In this document: positions 21,939 to 34,874 of the stretch, in pieces
Numbering within the stretch: the stretch's first letter is position 1
Layout of the letters: each line of letters begins with the position of its first letter
NCBI GenBank assembly: GCA_947179155.2
Contig: OX359282.1
Location: 32,165,721 to 32,229,720 of the forward strand
DNA: 64,000 nucleotides
From: Hedera helix
Taxonomy: Eukaryota > Streptophyta > Magnoliopsida > Apiales > Araliaceae
Reading direction: 5' to 3'
Translations under genes and position numbers: made by a program
Notes under the pieces: model-generated
Told to the model about the DNA's origin: nothing
Seen by the model: only the letters and a program-made list of their open reading frames with translations
The model's database searches: none

Positions 21939-23951
21939 ATGGGTTCTCTGGTTCCATTTCTAGACCTCAACCACTACCCTGACCCTACCACCGCCGCTAC
22001 CGGTGCCATCGTCCCTAAAATCGAACCCAAACTCGAGCCACTTGACGAACCACTCGATACCCCACCTGAAATTCACCCACCACCGCCGGTACCATCTCCG
22101 TCTTACCTACCGCCGGCAAATCCTGGCCCTAACTCCACTCCAAATTTACAAACGAATACATCCTTACCCGGGCAAAATCCGAATTCTTACTTCGATGTGG
22201 CCGAAGCCAACATTGTGTACTCCGAGTTCAACCGAATTTCTGAGCTTTTTAATTCTGCTTTCGCCAGACAGCAACAGGGTGACGCTGATGTTTTGAACCC
22301 AGATGCCCTGGCTATTGTCCCGGTGCCGGATGAAAGCCAAAACCAGCTCTCAGCTGCCGGCGTTTCGCCCCGCCCTAAGTACACGCAGCGTTCGTCTGAA
22401 TTAGTTAGGGTTACAGATCTCAGCACTGACGACGAGCGCTACTTCCGTGAGGTTGTCCGTAGAACCCGGATGATATTTGACTCGCTTAGAATTTTTTCGA
22501 CTGCTGATGACGAAAAGCGGCTTGCTTTAGGGTTCCATAGGCGAACCCGAGGTGATTTGAAGGCGTCCTCGGTGATGAGAGATCGTGGGTTATGGTTAAA
22601 CCGGGATAAACGGATTGTTGGGGCAATTCCTGGTATTGAGATTGGTGATGTGTTCTTTTTTAGAATGGAATTGTGTGTTGTTGGACTTCATGGGCAGCCT
22701 CAGGCCGGAATTGATTACTTGCCTTCAAGCAAGAGTTCAAACGGGGAGCCAATTGCTACTAGTATTATTGTTTCTGGTGGGTATGAAGATGATGAGGATT
22801 CAGGGGATGTAATTATATATACAGGGCATGGTGGTCAAGATAAGAATTCGAGGCAATGTGTTCATCAGAAACTGGAAGGTGGAAATCTTGGGCTGGAGAG
22901 GAGCATGCATTATGGAATTGAGTTGAGAGTAATGCGTGGCTTTAAGTATGAAGGTAGTGCCAGCGGTAAGATTTATGTTTATGATGGTTTATATAAAGTA
23001 GTTGATTCTTGGTTTGATGTGGGTAGGTCTGGTTTTGGGGTGTATAAGTTTAAAATTATAAGAATTGAGAATCAGCCTGAAATGGGTAGTGCAATTCTTA
23101 GGTTTGCTCAGAATCTTAGGACTAGACCTTTGGCGATTAGGCCAATGGGTTATGTTTGTCTTGATATATCAATGAAGAAGGAAAATGTGCCTGTGCTTTT
23201 ATTTAATGATATTGATAACGATCAGGAACCTATGACTCATCAGTACTTGGTGAAATCTGTTATTCCTCCTTATGTGTATCATCTTGGGGGTAATGGTGGG
23301 TGTGATTGTGTTTCTGGATGTTCTGGGGATTGTTTTTGTGCTATGAAGAATGGGGGCGAGTTTGCTTATGATGACAAGGGTATTTTGGTGAGAGGGAAGC
23401 CGTTGATATTTGAATGTGGCCCACATTGTTGTTGTCCTCCAACGTGTCGAAATCGTGTCACCCAGAAAGGTGTGAGGAATAGATTTGAAGTGTTTCGGTC
23501 AAGGGAAACAGGTTGGGGAGTTAGATCTTTGGACTTGATACAGGCCGGTGCTTTTATATGTGAATATGCGGGAGTTTTTCTTACTCGTGACCAAGCCCAA
23601 ATAGTTTCTATGGTCGGTGATAATTTAGTTTATCCAAGCCGGTTTGCCGAGAGATGGTCAGAATGGGGGGATTTGTCACAAATATATTCTGATTACGCAC
23701 GCCCATCACACCCCTCTATTCCTCCATTGGATTTTGCAATGGACGTATCAAGCCTGAGGAATGTTGCTTGTTACATGAGCCACAGTAACAGCCCTAATGT
23801 TATGGTTCAGTTTGTGCTATATGATCACAATAATGTGATGTTCCCTCACCTTATGCTGTTTTCAATCGAGAATATCCCTCCGTTGAGGGAGCTTAGTCTT
23901 GACTATGGGGTGGCTGATGAATGGTCCGCAAAGCTTGCCATCTGTAACTGA
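21939..23951 (+). CDS. SUVH9: SUVH9/SUVH2-type SRA-SET protein, catalytically dead, RdDM methyl-DNA reader
   Basis: 670 residues in one exon. The start MGSLVPFLDLN follows a CT-rich leader. Residues 1-90 are proline-rich. Then come a helical N-terminal region, the SRA domain (about 225-380, from RIVGAIPGIEIGDVFFF) that binds methylated cytosine, a Cys-rich pre-SET (about 453-510, GCDCVSGCSGDCFC) and a SET domain (about 513 to the end, GWGVRSL). The protein ends LAICN with no post-SET cysteines. The SET N-H-S-C-x-P-N box reads SHSNSPN and the usual YDYG reads LDYG, so the methyltransferase site is lost. These are the known marks of SUVH2 and SUVH9, which recruit the DDR complex and Pol V to methylated DNA. 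Choice of SUVH9 over SUVH2 is not certain. Confidence 0.92.
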   Translation: MGSLVPFLDLNHYPDPTTAATGAIVPKIEPKLEPLDEPLDTPPEIHPPPPVPSPSYLPPANPGPNSTPNLQTNTSLPGQNPNSYFDVAEANIVYSEFNRISELFNSAFARQQQGDADVLNPDALAIVPVPDESQNQLSAAGVSPRPKYTQRSSELVRVTDLSTDDERYFREVVRRTRMIFDSLRIFSTADDEKRLALGFHRRTRGDLKASSVMRDRGLWLNRDKRIVGAIPGIEIGDVFFFRMELCVVGLHGQPQAGIDYLPSSKSSNGEPIATSIIVSGGYEDDEDSGDVIIYTGHGGQDKNSRQCVHQKLEGGNLGLERSMHYGIELRVMRGFKYEGSASGKIYVYDGLYKVVDSWFDVGRSGFGVYKFKIIRIENQPEMGSAILRFAQNLRTRPLAIRPMGYVCLDISMKKENVPVLLFNDIDNDQEPMTHQYLVKSVIPPYVYHLGGNGGCDCVSGCSGDCFCAMKNGGEFAYDDKGILVRGKPLIFECGPHCCCPPTCRNRVTQKGVRNRFEVFRSRETGWGVRSLDLIQAGAFICEYAGVFLTRDQAQIVSMVGDNLVYPSRFAERWSEWGDLSQIYSDYARPSHPSIPPLDFAMDVSSLRNVACYMSHSNSPNVMVQFVLYDHNNVMFPHLMLFSIENIPPLRELSLDYGVADEWSAKLAICN

Positions 23952-26900
23952 CTGGATTGTAGAAGTTGGTGCATCTTTGAATGTTATCCAATGGGGTCTT
24001 TGTGGACAACATTAACTGAGGTAGTAACATCTTTCTTTGAAATTTTTGATTATGCTAAAAACCTAATATTGCTGTTCCGTTTTGATCTATATTAGATTGA
24101 TATTACTATTTCTTTTGCTAAAGAGTAGTTGATATGCTGTACTGCTTTTATCTAGCTCTAGTTCAGAGTGAATCCGTCTTATTCAGTGTGCTAATTTAAA
24201 CTGCAGTTATCTTTATATGAAGCATATACAGGAGAATGAAACCTATAGCATTAAACTGAGATGGAAGTGAACATTTCTTTTTACTATACATTTTCTGGTC
24301 ATGCAAAACTCCTCAGATGTTTATTTATTTTATTTCAAATATGTTTACTTTTCTGGTAATATCTATTTGTTCCCGTGTTACAATCATTTATAGGAGTTTC
24401 ATGACTAACTATCTAATAGGATTTTTGATTCCAATGGTTTATGAATTATAAGTTCCCTAATTAGTTGAAGGGAAATTTTTTGGATTGCTTATGCCCACTT
24501 TCTAATTTTTTGAGCCCCCCATCCCTGGTTCATCTCTGCTTTTTTCCTTTCTCAAGATTTTAAGTTTGGTTTTTAATTTCACTTCTAAGTTCACTAATTA
24601 CTCATTTACTGCTAATAATTCTATCATGATTTATTGGAAGAACAAGATCCATACCTGGAGAAGCAAATTGGAGATACCATGCGAGCATCGTGAAAAACTT
24701 TCCCCAAGTGTTTTTTCCCCTGTGATAACAAAGAAAAGTATCAACTGATGGATAAATGCTTTAGTTGTCTGTTGGCATGATAGCAGTAAGATATCTAGAA
24801 GATAACAGGAAAAAATTTATGCTTTTTAGTTTCTGCAGTGTATAGATTTTCTTTGAATTGAGATTTTGTAGAAAAATGAAAAATCATGGCCATATTCTCT
24901 GATTTTATATGTCATGGGCACTTGAGGTATCTTGAGTAAATGTTCGTACATAGATTGTTTTGATATTTAATGATTTCTTTATTTAAAAAAGACAGTTAAC
25001 CATTGCTTCACATACCCACAATGAAATTGCAAATTTTCCATGTATTATCATTTTCCTATATGTATAAATATTCCAATAATGCATACATTAGCTACGTTTT
25101 AAATAATAGTTCACGCTTATATTTTTAGTAGCCAGCTGGGATTGATTTCCTGAATTACTATATGAATATAGGTGGGTCTAATTTTAATATAAATTTCAGT
25201 TGATATTTTTTTCTCCATAGTATCTGGTTACCATTGAATTTTGTGTTGGTAATTCAGCAAAAAATGTTTTAACACAAAAATTCTCATTCTTATAAAACCC
25301 AACATTCTGCCTCACTAATCACTACTTATTTTCACATAGTTAGGAAGTTCTAAATGTGAAGTTGGATAACTTGTGGTAGTTGCAATTTGATTTATATGGA
25401 AGGACGAAGGTAGTGGTAGTCAAATTTCACTTGACAATGTTTGTATTTTGTCCCTAATATTCATCTCATCAACATTGAAGAATGGGAAGTCTAAGAATGA
25501 ATTTACTTTTTAATGAATGAACACCAGTGAGTGGAGAAGCTGGAGCCGAAAATCTGACTGGTTACACTTTCAATACTGGGTTGTAGTTCAATATTAAGTA
25601 GTACATGCTTTTCATAATGATGTTGAAAGCATGTATGCGGCATTGCATATTGAGGAATGAATTTCCACTATTTATGTGCAAAGTTGATTGTCATGGTGTT
25701 GGCTGTGTTGAAGAGTTGCTTACTACATTTTACTCTAAAATAGTAACTTTTTTATTTTAGGAAAGACATGGTAAGCTCCAAGCCTCCGACCAATTTGCTT
25801 AAGCAAGCATTTTAGGCCTTCCTAATAACCCAAAGAAGAAATAAACCAAGGAAAGGGAAAGGAAAGAAAAAAATCGTAGAATTTCGTCCATTTTAACTCT
25901 TTTGTCTGCTTGTTAGAGTGAAATGTTAGTGTATAATAGATTTTACCTAATAAGATATAGTTCATTAATGTGATCGCTGTTCTTTTTACTCATTCATAAC
26001 CTTAAAGGTTTTAAAACCACATTTAGTCCATTTTCATTGCTTATATTTTAGTACAACATTTAGTCCACTTTCGCTGCATATACGTGAGAATATAATGAGG
26101 TAGTTTTTTCATATGTCAAGCCTTAGCTCTTATCTACTTGTATATAATTTGTTTCACTTAAAAAAAATATATAACCTGTGAAACATTTTATTTATTGAGA
26201 ATTTTTTGATAGGTAATTTTGAACCAATGAGTTCTAGTTCTATTGGTAGGTCTCATTCTCTGACAGGGAGGTGGAAGGACCAAATCCATTTAGAGCCTCA
26301 ATAGAGAACATATTATCTTGTTCAAGATATCTTCAGTAACCTATATGTGCCTATTTCTTGTAGGGTTGAGGTTAGGCCACCCGTAGAGAGGTTCTTAGTG
26401 ATTTTAGCAATTAGGGCTGCTCACTTGATTACGGGTCTTATTGTCTCATATGGAATATATTACTAAGATTTTTGTTGGAGCTATAAAATTGTTTTGTTTT
26501 ACTAATTTTCCCCCCCTTGAAGTTTATATATTCTAAAATTTAGAGTTCTAAATTTTAGAAGGCTTTAATTGGATTGTCAAGTCTTTTGGGTTGTACACCT
26601 TCAAGTGGCACAAAGAATTTTGTTTTCATGTGATTAGGATCCTATTTGTTGACGATATTTGATGGCCCAAGTCTCAAGATTAAACATGCTGACTCTCTCT
26701 CTCTTTCTGCCTTTGAATCCTCGACTAGGACATATAATATCACTCTCAAGTGACAATTGTAAATGTTTTTTCTTCACTAAAGTTTGAAGTATCTGCTTGT
26801 ACGTAACTTAACCATGCTGGGTAATGAATGTTCTCCAAATTAGAAGTCCCTCATTATATTGTGCATGAGTTCAAGTTTTATTTATCACAAAACATTTAAT

Positions 26901-28743
26901 CTAATGATGTCTATTATTGCGAGTTGTAGGCACATGGTATGAGTGTCTATTTAGATTATTTGACTACCATTTATTGATTTTTTTTTCTTGCTATTACTGT
27001 TTCAGTTAAATCCTTGTTTAATTTAGTGTTCACATCTTGTGAAGCTATTTTTGGGGCTGGGTGCACGTTATGGCTTAGATTTTTTTCTTTGTTACTATTA
27101 ACCTTGGCACGGGCACGTAGAAGTGTGAAAGCATAATTGAACTCTACCAGTGTTCTTGTATGGATGCAAGTTGTGCAGACAAGTTTTGAAACTTTATTCA
27201 ATGGGTATGTACTGATTGCTAAGTTACGCATAATCTATTTGTCTTGTGCAGATGAGAATCGTTAGGCAATAGCTTTTTTTGCCAAGTTTTGGTCCTCAGT
27301 GCTTTGGCTTAGCTTGCTACTTTCTGGTCCCTGGTTTAATGAACATAAATTTCCTGATGGAAAAAGGGTAATGAAATATCTGGGAGCCAAAAAAGTGTAG
27401 GCTACCATGCAGTTTTTTTGCTGTATGAACATACCAGCCTTCATAAGGAACTCTATGCACCAACAAAGTCTCACCATGAGTACTGCTATAAGGTTTCAAT
27501 ACTTGTATGCATACTCTGTAGGCTTTTTTTCTTTGTCTTTTTTCCCCCTTTCTAATCTAGCTTGTTGTATATACTAAGTTCAAAATTGCATAAAATTCTG
27601 TATAGAAATTGCATCAGTTCATGTGCTGACGGATGAATGCAGTCCACTCCTTGTACAGTATTCATGTTTTTTCCTCCATTACCTTCCTTTAAGTTTTGAT
27701 CAGGAGGTCATTTTTTGTTTAACCTATTAGAAGATAATGTTTTATCTTTCCAATTTGCAATAAATTTACAATTGTCCGTATTTGCAAATTAACTATGAAA
27801 TGAGGTAGAATGTGGAACATTTTTTAAACTTCTATTGGCTGTTTGCTTTTATTTATCATACTGTGCATAGGGTTTACGTTTTGTTTGGATCGAAGGAATG
27901 GAATGAAACGAAAAAAGTGTATATGGTGAACATTTTGACGGATAAATCATTCCAATGAAATAAAAATTGATTTCATTTACTTAATTTACATTCCATGGGG
28001 GATGAGGTGGAAGGGATGGTTCGGACAATTCTACCATCATATTATATCACCCACCGCTAATAATTAATCAAACAAGCACTTGAGATGTTAAAAAATTATT
28101 TGATTTTTTTAATTCAAACACAGCGGTGCTCGTTTTCAGCCCGGGATTTATGTTATGATCTTAATACTGTTTATATTTATATAATTATGTCATAATTTTA
28201 CTACTGTTTGTGCCTATATGTAGTCAGCGTATCAAATTTAGGCTCAATTCAATATCTACATGTTTCTAGAGTAAGGGTATCTTAAAAAGAAGGTTAGCTG
28301 GTAGCTGAATATAATGTGTACATGTATTTTTCACATTTTCAAATTTGTGCCACTAATAAAAAATGCCAGTGTCTTTGTAAGACGGATAGAACATCATTTA
28401 CGTACGATCTTTATGAAATAGATGGATAATAAAATACTCCGTCGTGTCATTTAGGTAGAGAGTCCACATCAGTTAAAAATTCATACAGTCCATGAAGAGG
28501 AAGTAAATGTGAATATCAACCTTATACCTGTAGAAATCATAAGAAAAAAGAAAGGCAAACCAAGGATGTGTATAATACATATTATACCTGATCTTCTAAC
28601 AATAGGACAAAGATAAAAGGTAGCATTCAAGTGATCTGCAAATCATATTGACAAATATTTGTTGATGGGAAACTGATATTTTTACATATAAAAATGATAG
28701 TTTCACGTGAGTCTCTCACATGGATGTAAGACCCACTAATTAT
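23952..28743. other. SUVH9 3' flank and intergenic DNA
   Basis: Probable 3' UTR from 23952. A TTTGTCTTGTGCAG acceptor-like site at about 27240-27253 could bound a 3' UTR exon, but no open frame follows. Around 26230-26290 a TCTATTGGTAGGTCTCATTC segment and GGACCAAATCC 40 bp later look like A and B boxes of a tRNA-derived SINE; this is weak. Near 27880-28080 a segment with GGAATGGAATGAAACG and its partial inverse suggests a decayed MITE. No gene supported. Confidence 0.4.
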
Positions 28744-30190
28744 TTATGTGAGAGGAACCATTAGAAATTTCATTTTTTCATGCGGAAATTTCAGTTTTTT
28801 CACCAACATTGAAGTAAATTGAATTTGCTTCACAAACCTGGAATTATCCCAGATCCAAAATGACTGATTCCCATCCCAAAATGATTCCACCACTTCCCAT
28901 TTCAACAGAGGGTACAAATTTGGCAAGTAGACTTGGATAAGAATATGAATATGGCATCCATCCACCTGCCCATCAGCTTCCAACACGCAGCTAATTTCCG
29001 GATGATTCCATCAAATACCTTTGGGTACACAATAAATCTGTCAGGCTTGAGTTTCCATACTTCCCACAGATAAAGGAGCTATGGCCTATGAATCTAGCTC
29101 TCTACATAAGGGAAACGTTTGTGATATCCAAAATTTCAATTGTGACAAACGGACATAGTTTAGAGCAACAAATGACATCAAAATATTAACCGCCAACTTC
29201 CATTTTTCCATGCTGCACCCAGTTGCCATCTCCAGAACTACAAAATGCAGATGGAGCTCTTGGCAATCACAAACTTCAAAGGTCAAGAAGTCGTAATAAT
29301 TATTTGCAAGACGGGTTAGTTGACCAAAAAAAGCTCCGGAAATGAAGTGTGAATTTTTGTACCTGTATAATTACTAGGACAACGTTGACAATAGCAAACC
29401 ACAAATCAAAGAATTTGGATATCAAACAGAGAAGATTGACATAAAAGTCCCATCAACGTGGACATCATAAAAATAATTGAGAAAGATGTTGACAATTGGT
29501 AGACAGAGGTGCAACAAATCAATTACAATGCAGATAATTTTTTTGATAAGTATAAAGACAGTAGATCCAAACTTATTACATCATTTTGGTCTGCACACAC
29601 GTGGTATGCTGTAAATACCAACTATGGCAGCAAAACCTTCTCTCCCTATCACCTCCAAGATTGCCTCCATTTGCACATAATCAGCTGGTGGAAAACAGAC
29701 ATCTGGTGAGTGTGTGAAATTTGAATCTAGACAAGGCGTTTTTGAGGCGATCTCGGAAACATTAAGAGAAAAACAGAGTTTGCTGCCATAGTTGGTATCT
29801 ACGGAATGCCAGGTGTGGGCAAGACCAAAATGATGGAAGAAATTCGGGTATTCTGTCTTCATACTTATCGAAAAATTAATCCAAAGATCTTTGATTTGTT
29901 GCACCTCTTTCTGTCCATACTCAACATCTTTCTCGATTAATTTTGTGTTGTCCTAGTCAATTTTGAGTTTGGAGTTGATCCTTTCGGTCTGATATCTAAG
30001 TCCCTTGACATTGTCGATATTGTTCTTGTATTTGTACAAATACAACATTTCATGCCTCACTGCTCCAACTATAGCATCAGAGATATTGGGAATTTCAATC
30101 AGCGGGAGTTGGATTTGAGCCAGTGTAATAAAATCATGAATATATAAGGATATATTTTCTCATCAGCCAATGCCTGATTAAACATGTTGA
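28744..30190 (-). pseudogene. CC-NBS-LRR resistance-gene relic with inverted duplication
   Basis: Broken pieces of a plant CNL immune receptor. On the minus strand, about 30130-29910 encodes a coiled-coil-like N-terminus (IEIPNISDAIVGAVRHEMLY then LYKYKNNIDNVKG), interrupted by stops. On the plus strand at 29791-29850 lies a P-loop, VGIYGMPGVGKTKMMEEI, preceded by a FESRQGVFEAISETLRE segment one frame away. A second, decayed P-loop copy lies on the minus strand at about 29660-29585 (AAIVGIYSIPRV). The flanks of both copies match each other in inverted orientation. Minus-strand frames at 29286-29086 and 28986-28744 may be remains of the LRR part; that is weak. No segment could make a working receptor. 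Confidence 0.6.
29372..29958. repeat. Imperfect inverted repeat within the NBS-LRR relic
   Basis: Left arm about 29372-29670, right arm about 29745-29958. Shared words: ACTAGGACAAC, GAGAAAGATGTTGA, GAGGTGCAACAAATC, CATTTTGGTCT and ACCAACTATGGCAGCAAA on the left, each found reverse-complemented on the right. The left arm has about 90 extra bases near its outer end. Spacer about 75 bp. Confidence 0.75.
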
Positions 30191-31576
30191 CACTACAATG
30201 CACCGTCTATATTAGAAAAGTATAGTGCTCATATTATGTCGTTTATTCTCCACCAAGAAGCAAGCAACAAAGGGACAAAGAGTAACATAACAGAACACTG
30301 AAATGCAGACATTGCCAACACCATCGAACATAGTATTACATTCAAATCTACTTATTCTTAACAACATATTAAATGACAATATCTGTTACCCAAATCGATT
30401 TCCAACTAAAGGTACGAAAAGAAAGTAACTGTTCCCTCACAGATAATCTCAATTTATAATTGAGAGTTCATTATAATCACTGATCATTTGGTTAAATTCT
30501 TCTAAGGTACGAACTGTACTTTTATAAATAGAGTTTTTGATTAAAAGTTGACAAAAATGCTGTCACAAAGCCATGTGTAGTTTATATCCTTTAAGAGTTT
30601 CTCTATCAAAAATGGAACTTCTAATTATGCACGTGTGTATCTGAATAAGTTTGTAATAATGACTATTACATTAATCAAAATAAAATAAATTCGCATTTGA
30701 CAAATCTATTAAAAATAAAAAATAAAATTGGACTCTTTAGGACGGAGGGTGTAGATGTTATGTTTATGACTCTGTGAATCAGATATAGATAGAGAAGGAT
30801 CTCCCGATCTAGGCTCTACTATTCTAGCTGAAAAATGGGATCTTGATTACAAAAAATAAATAAATTATATGGCAGGTGTAAACATAACAATAATCAGGCA
30901 GTCCAGAATTCCATTGTGTAACAAATTTGGAAATCAGAAAACTCAAAAACCAAACAATTTTGTGAATACGAGATTTTGAGAACTAAACAAATAACATCAT
31001 ATCAATTTAAACCAGTAAAATGGCATCAAATTATGCTTAAATTCAAGATAAGCTATCATAAGATTGTATAACAAAGTACTATGTACTACAACATCTGTTT
31101 TATTAGCTGGAGGAGATCGACGAACACGCAGAGAGAAAAAGAAACGATCTTTGATCTGAGAGAAACCAGGTCCAGCGCCAAAGGTATTTTAGTAAATCAC
31201 ACAGCTAAATGGCGCCATACACTCTCTTTCTCATATCTAGTACTCAAAGTTCATGGAACCAGACCCATCTCAAGCCGACCCTGGTTTACTTCTGTAGCAT
31301 CATATCCATGCTAAATCCATCAACTCCTTCACCCAATAAAAATCCCACAATCTCTCCATTATTTACAACAGTGTTGTCTAAATTTCAGACCTTCCCTTCA
31401 TTGAATTCCAAGGTTTAAGCTTCTAACTACTTTCTGTATATTTAGTATTGTACAATTCTAGCTTAAAGTTACAAACTTTGCACATATTTCTTTACATATG
31501 CATAAGCTCTTACTCATTTTGTCTATTAAATCTTCTTATTTCACATTGCCTGACCATTTGAATAAATTCCTGTAAG
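30191..31576. other. Intergenic DNA before the GATB pseudogene
   Basis: No gene seen. Near 30730 the sequence CTTTAGGACGGAGGGTGTAG is a Stowaway-like MITE end read on the minus strand. 31209-31411 is a 69-codon open frame that ends at a GTTTAAG site, but it has no recognisable similarity to the GATB transit peptide. Confidence 0.4.
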
Positions 31577-34500
31577 GTGGCTTTGACATTCTTTAGAGGG
31601 ATTCAAATTCAAAGCCGCCCATTTTCTCTGTACCCATTTGCATTTGTTGCAAGGAGACATGTTCTATTGTATTGTACAATGAAAAACACACAAATCCAAA
31701 CTGCAACCCAACAGACGCCAACAGCCTGAGTTAAAGGTTTCGACAAAGACCCAATCCAAAACTTTTGACAAAGTTCTAAAAGATTACGAGGCAATCATTG
31801 GTATAGAAATCCATGTTCAATTATCCACACTATCCAAGGCATTTTGTAGCTGCCCTTACAATTATGGGTCTCAACCAAATACTAGTGTTTGCTCCATTTG
31901 CATGGGGTTACCTGGGGCATTGCCGGTTTTGAATTCAAAGGTCATAGAGTATGCAGTGAAGCTTGGGTTTGCACTTAATTGTAAATTGTCTCTGAATTCG
32001 AAATTTGATAGGAAACAGTACTTTTACCCAGATCTTCCAAAAGGATACCAAATTTCTCAGTTTGACTTGCCAGTTGCAACTGTTGGGTTCATTGATTTGG
32101 ATCTTCCCGTCGAGTTTGGGAGCGGGCATAGGAGGTTTGGCATTACCAGGGTCCATATGGAAGAGGATGCTGGGAAGTTGCTTCATACCGGAAATGGGAG
32201 ATATTCTCAGGAAATTACTGTCTTTTTGCTTTCTTATATTCATTATTATATTAGCAGATTGTCTTGTTCTTATATAAGGATATTATGTTGTCATGGTTCA
32301 ATTATGTTTATATCTATGACTAATGGTTTATAGTGGAAATATAAATGTTCTAGTTGTGAAATGATAGTGTTTGATTTTGATAAGCAGTCCTATATTATTT
32401 GTTGAATTGAACTTTGATAATTTATTATTTATTTAATCAGGTTCTGGTTCCAAATTCCAACTAATAAGTGTCACTACTTTAAACTTATACTCTTGTTAAT
32501 TTTGCTATTTCTTTTACACTTACTATTTGTATGCAGGTTGATTTGAATAGAGCAGGTGTGCCTTTGCTAGAGATTGTTTCTGAACCTGATATGAGAAATG
32601 GAATTGAAGCTGCAGAGTACGCTGCTGAATTGCAAAGGTTGGTGCGATATTTGGGAGTCAGTAATGGGAATATGCAAGAAGGATCGTTGCATTGTGATGT
32701 CAATGTGTCAGTTCGACCAGTGGGCAGATAGCGTTTGGAACAAAGGTAATCAAGCACTCACATTATTTGTCTTTTTTGTATATGCAAGAAGATATCCTGT
32801 GAAATAACCTCCTGCGACATAAAATACACATGAGACTTCTTTCCATTAAAACTCCTTTTGTAATGTTAATTATCTTTATTTTGTTATCTTGTTCAAATGA
32901 GCATCAAGGGTGGCATTATATGAACTAGTTTTGGTATGTAGCCAATTTCCAGTAGGAGGATTTTTTTATAGAAAGATGGGAAGTGATAAGTGAAATGATA
33001 TTTCTAAGGTGACATAACGATATTATGAGGTGGGAAAAAACTAGATTGTAGGTGGGAAGATATACAGCAGAGTGTCTGAACAAAGAGGAATATTTTTTCA
33101 GCCTGCAATACAGAAAATACAGTGCTTCGATTTTATTCTAAAACAAATAAAATATACTGCTTGATTGTCAAACATTCCCGTATTATCTGTAAGTAAACAT
33201 GGGGGTAAATCAGCTGTACGTGTGTGCATGTGTATGCTTGCCATCATTGCAACATACTTCAGTTAAGATGTCAAGCATCCATGGCGAGATGGTTAAGATG
33301 GACTCGTATTACTGATATCATGTTAGTTTCTGTTTATGGAGAAAAAAATATTCTTGCCCAACAATGAATTTGTTTGAAGTAAGGTCTTAAGTTTGCAAAA
33401 TGTTCATTCCATGTATAGTAGTTTGCGTGATTTGTTGAATCCTGTTAGCTTTTAATTGCCTTTTATGTTTAATCCCATCTTGCATCAACAGGTTGAGATA
33501 AAGAACTTGAACTCATTTTCAGCAATGAATAGGGCCATTGATTTTGAGATTTCAACACAGGCTCTTCTCCACAGCCAAGGACTTGGTGATCAAATTATAC
33601 AAGAGACTCGTCTCTGGGAAGAGGGCTCGCAGGTTATACTCATCTCTTTTATTTGCTAGTGCAACATAAAGAATTGATTCACTTGGTTTCTCCTAAGACT
33701 TATGTGCTTATCCTTTCCTATACTGTTAGAAAACAGTTACTATGAGGAAAAAGGAAGGACTTGCCGATTATCGTTATTTCCCAGAGCCTGACTTTCCAGA
33801 AGTAATTCTCACTAAGGACTACGTTGATGGCATTTGTGGTTCTTTACCTGAACTTCCAGAAATGAAGCGCCAGAGATACGAGAATATGGGTCTAAGCATG
33901 CAGGACATTCTTTTCCTTGCCAATGACATAAATGTAAGTCTGGTTATATAAATGTCCTATTGGCATCCACAGTTTTATTAATTGAGCTGAAGGTCGAAAG
34001 ATTGCTTTTATAGACGGCTGAAATTTGCGATAATAATGTATACTGTAAAATAGTGGTAGAATATCGACAGTGGCCGTATTTCAGGGTGTGCCACAGTAAC
34101 TGCAAATAAATGTTAAGATAGCATTCTTAATTCCTATCATATTAGGCATAGGTTCCACTCTTAATATGCAGTTGGGTGCATTATATATGAGTAGTAAAAT
34201 AAAAACTCATATTTAGAATAAATATTTAACTTATCTGTCTATCTATTACAATGAGACCTTGATCAAAATCACATGACCTGTGCATAAAGAGTCTTAACTT
34301 GGTGCAGGCATGAATTCATTATCTGTTTATTCTGATTACACTGGAGTTGCTCCTTGTCATGTTTCACTTTAGGCAAAACTTGGGCCATCAATATTCAAAC
34401 TCCTTAAATTATGTTCTGTCCTAGCATTTGATTTTGTTACTTTTAAGTATTATGTAAGACAGTATCATTGTATAGGCTAAAATGACCGCTGATGGTTTTT

Positions 34501-34692
34501 GTCCTTTATGAATGAATGGTTCAGGTGGCAGATTTTTTTGATTCTACTATTGCAAAAGCAGGTGAAGTAAAGCTAGCTGCAAACTGGATAATGGGTGATA
34601 TTGCTGCGTACTTGAAAAATGAAAAGTTGTCAATTAATAGCGTCAAACTTACCCCTCAAGAGCTGGGTGAGTTGATTGGTTCAATAAAAAGC

Positions 34693-34874
34693 GGGAACTG
34701 TTATTTTCACAGTAATTTTTGTTATTTTTGTATACCATTTTTACTTATAGCAACGGTTTTAAAACCGTCACTATACATCTATGACTACACTTTACATGTT
34801 AAAACCGTCGCTAAAGGTAAAAATGAGGTCCGCATACGAAAATAACAAAAATCACTGTAAAAATATCAGTTTCC
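34693..34874. mobile_element. 182-bp MITE inserted in GATB exon 5
   Basis: Long terminal inverted repeats of about 80 bp: left GGGAACTGTTATTTTCACAG, right (reverse) GGAAACTGATATTTTTACAG, extending through a TAGC(A/G)ACGGTTTTAA block. Flanked by the 8-bp duplication TAAAAAGC (34685-34692 and 34875-34882). An 8-bp duplication and long TIRs fit hAT or Mutator-type MITEs. It adds 190 bp, not a multiple of three, and the frame runs to a TAA at 34843-34845. Confidence 0.85.

Noticed and set aside
22003..22426. Shadow frames inside the SUVH9-like gene
   Set aside because: They overlap the clear 670-residue coding frame in other phases or on the other strand.
27262..27499. Overlapping 60-71-residue minus-strand frames
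   Set aside because: Two chance frames over the same bases, with no homology or regulatory support.
31209..31418. 69-residue frame starting MAPYTLFLISS as first exon of GATB
   Set aside because: It ends at a possible donor, but the sequence from 31577 (VALTFFRGIQIQSRPF) fits a transit peptide directly joined to the GATB body, so no upstream exon is needed.
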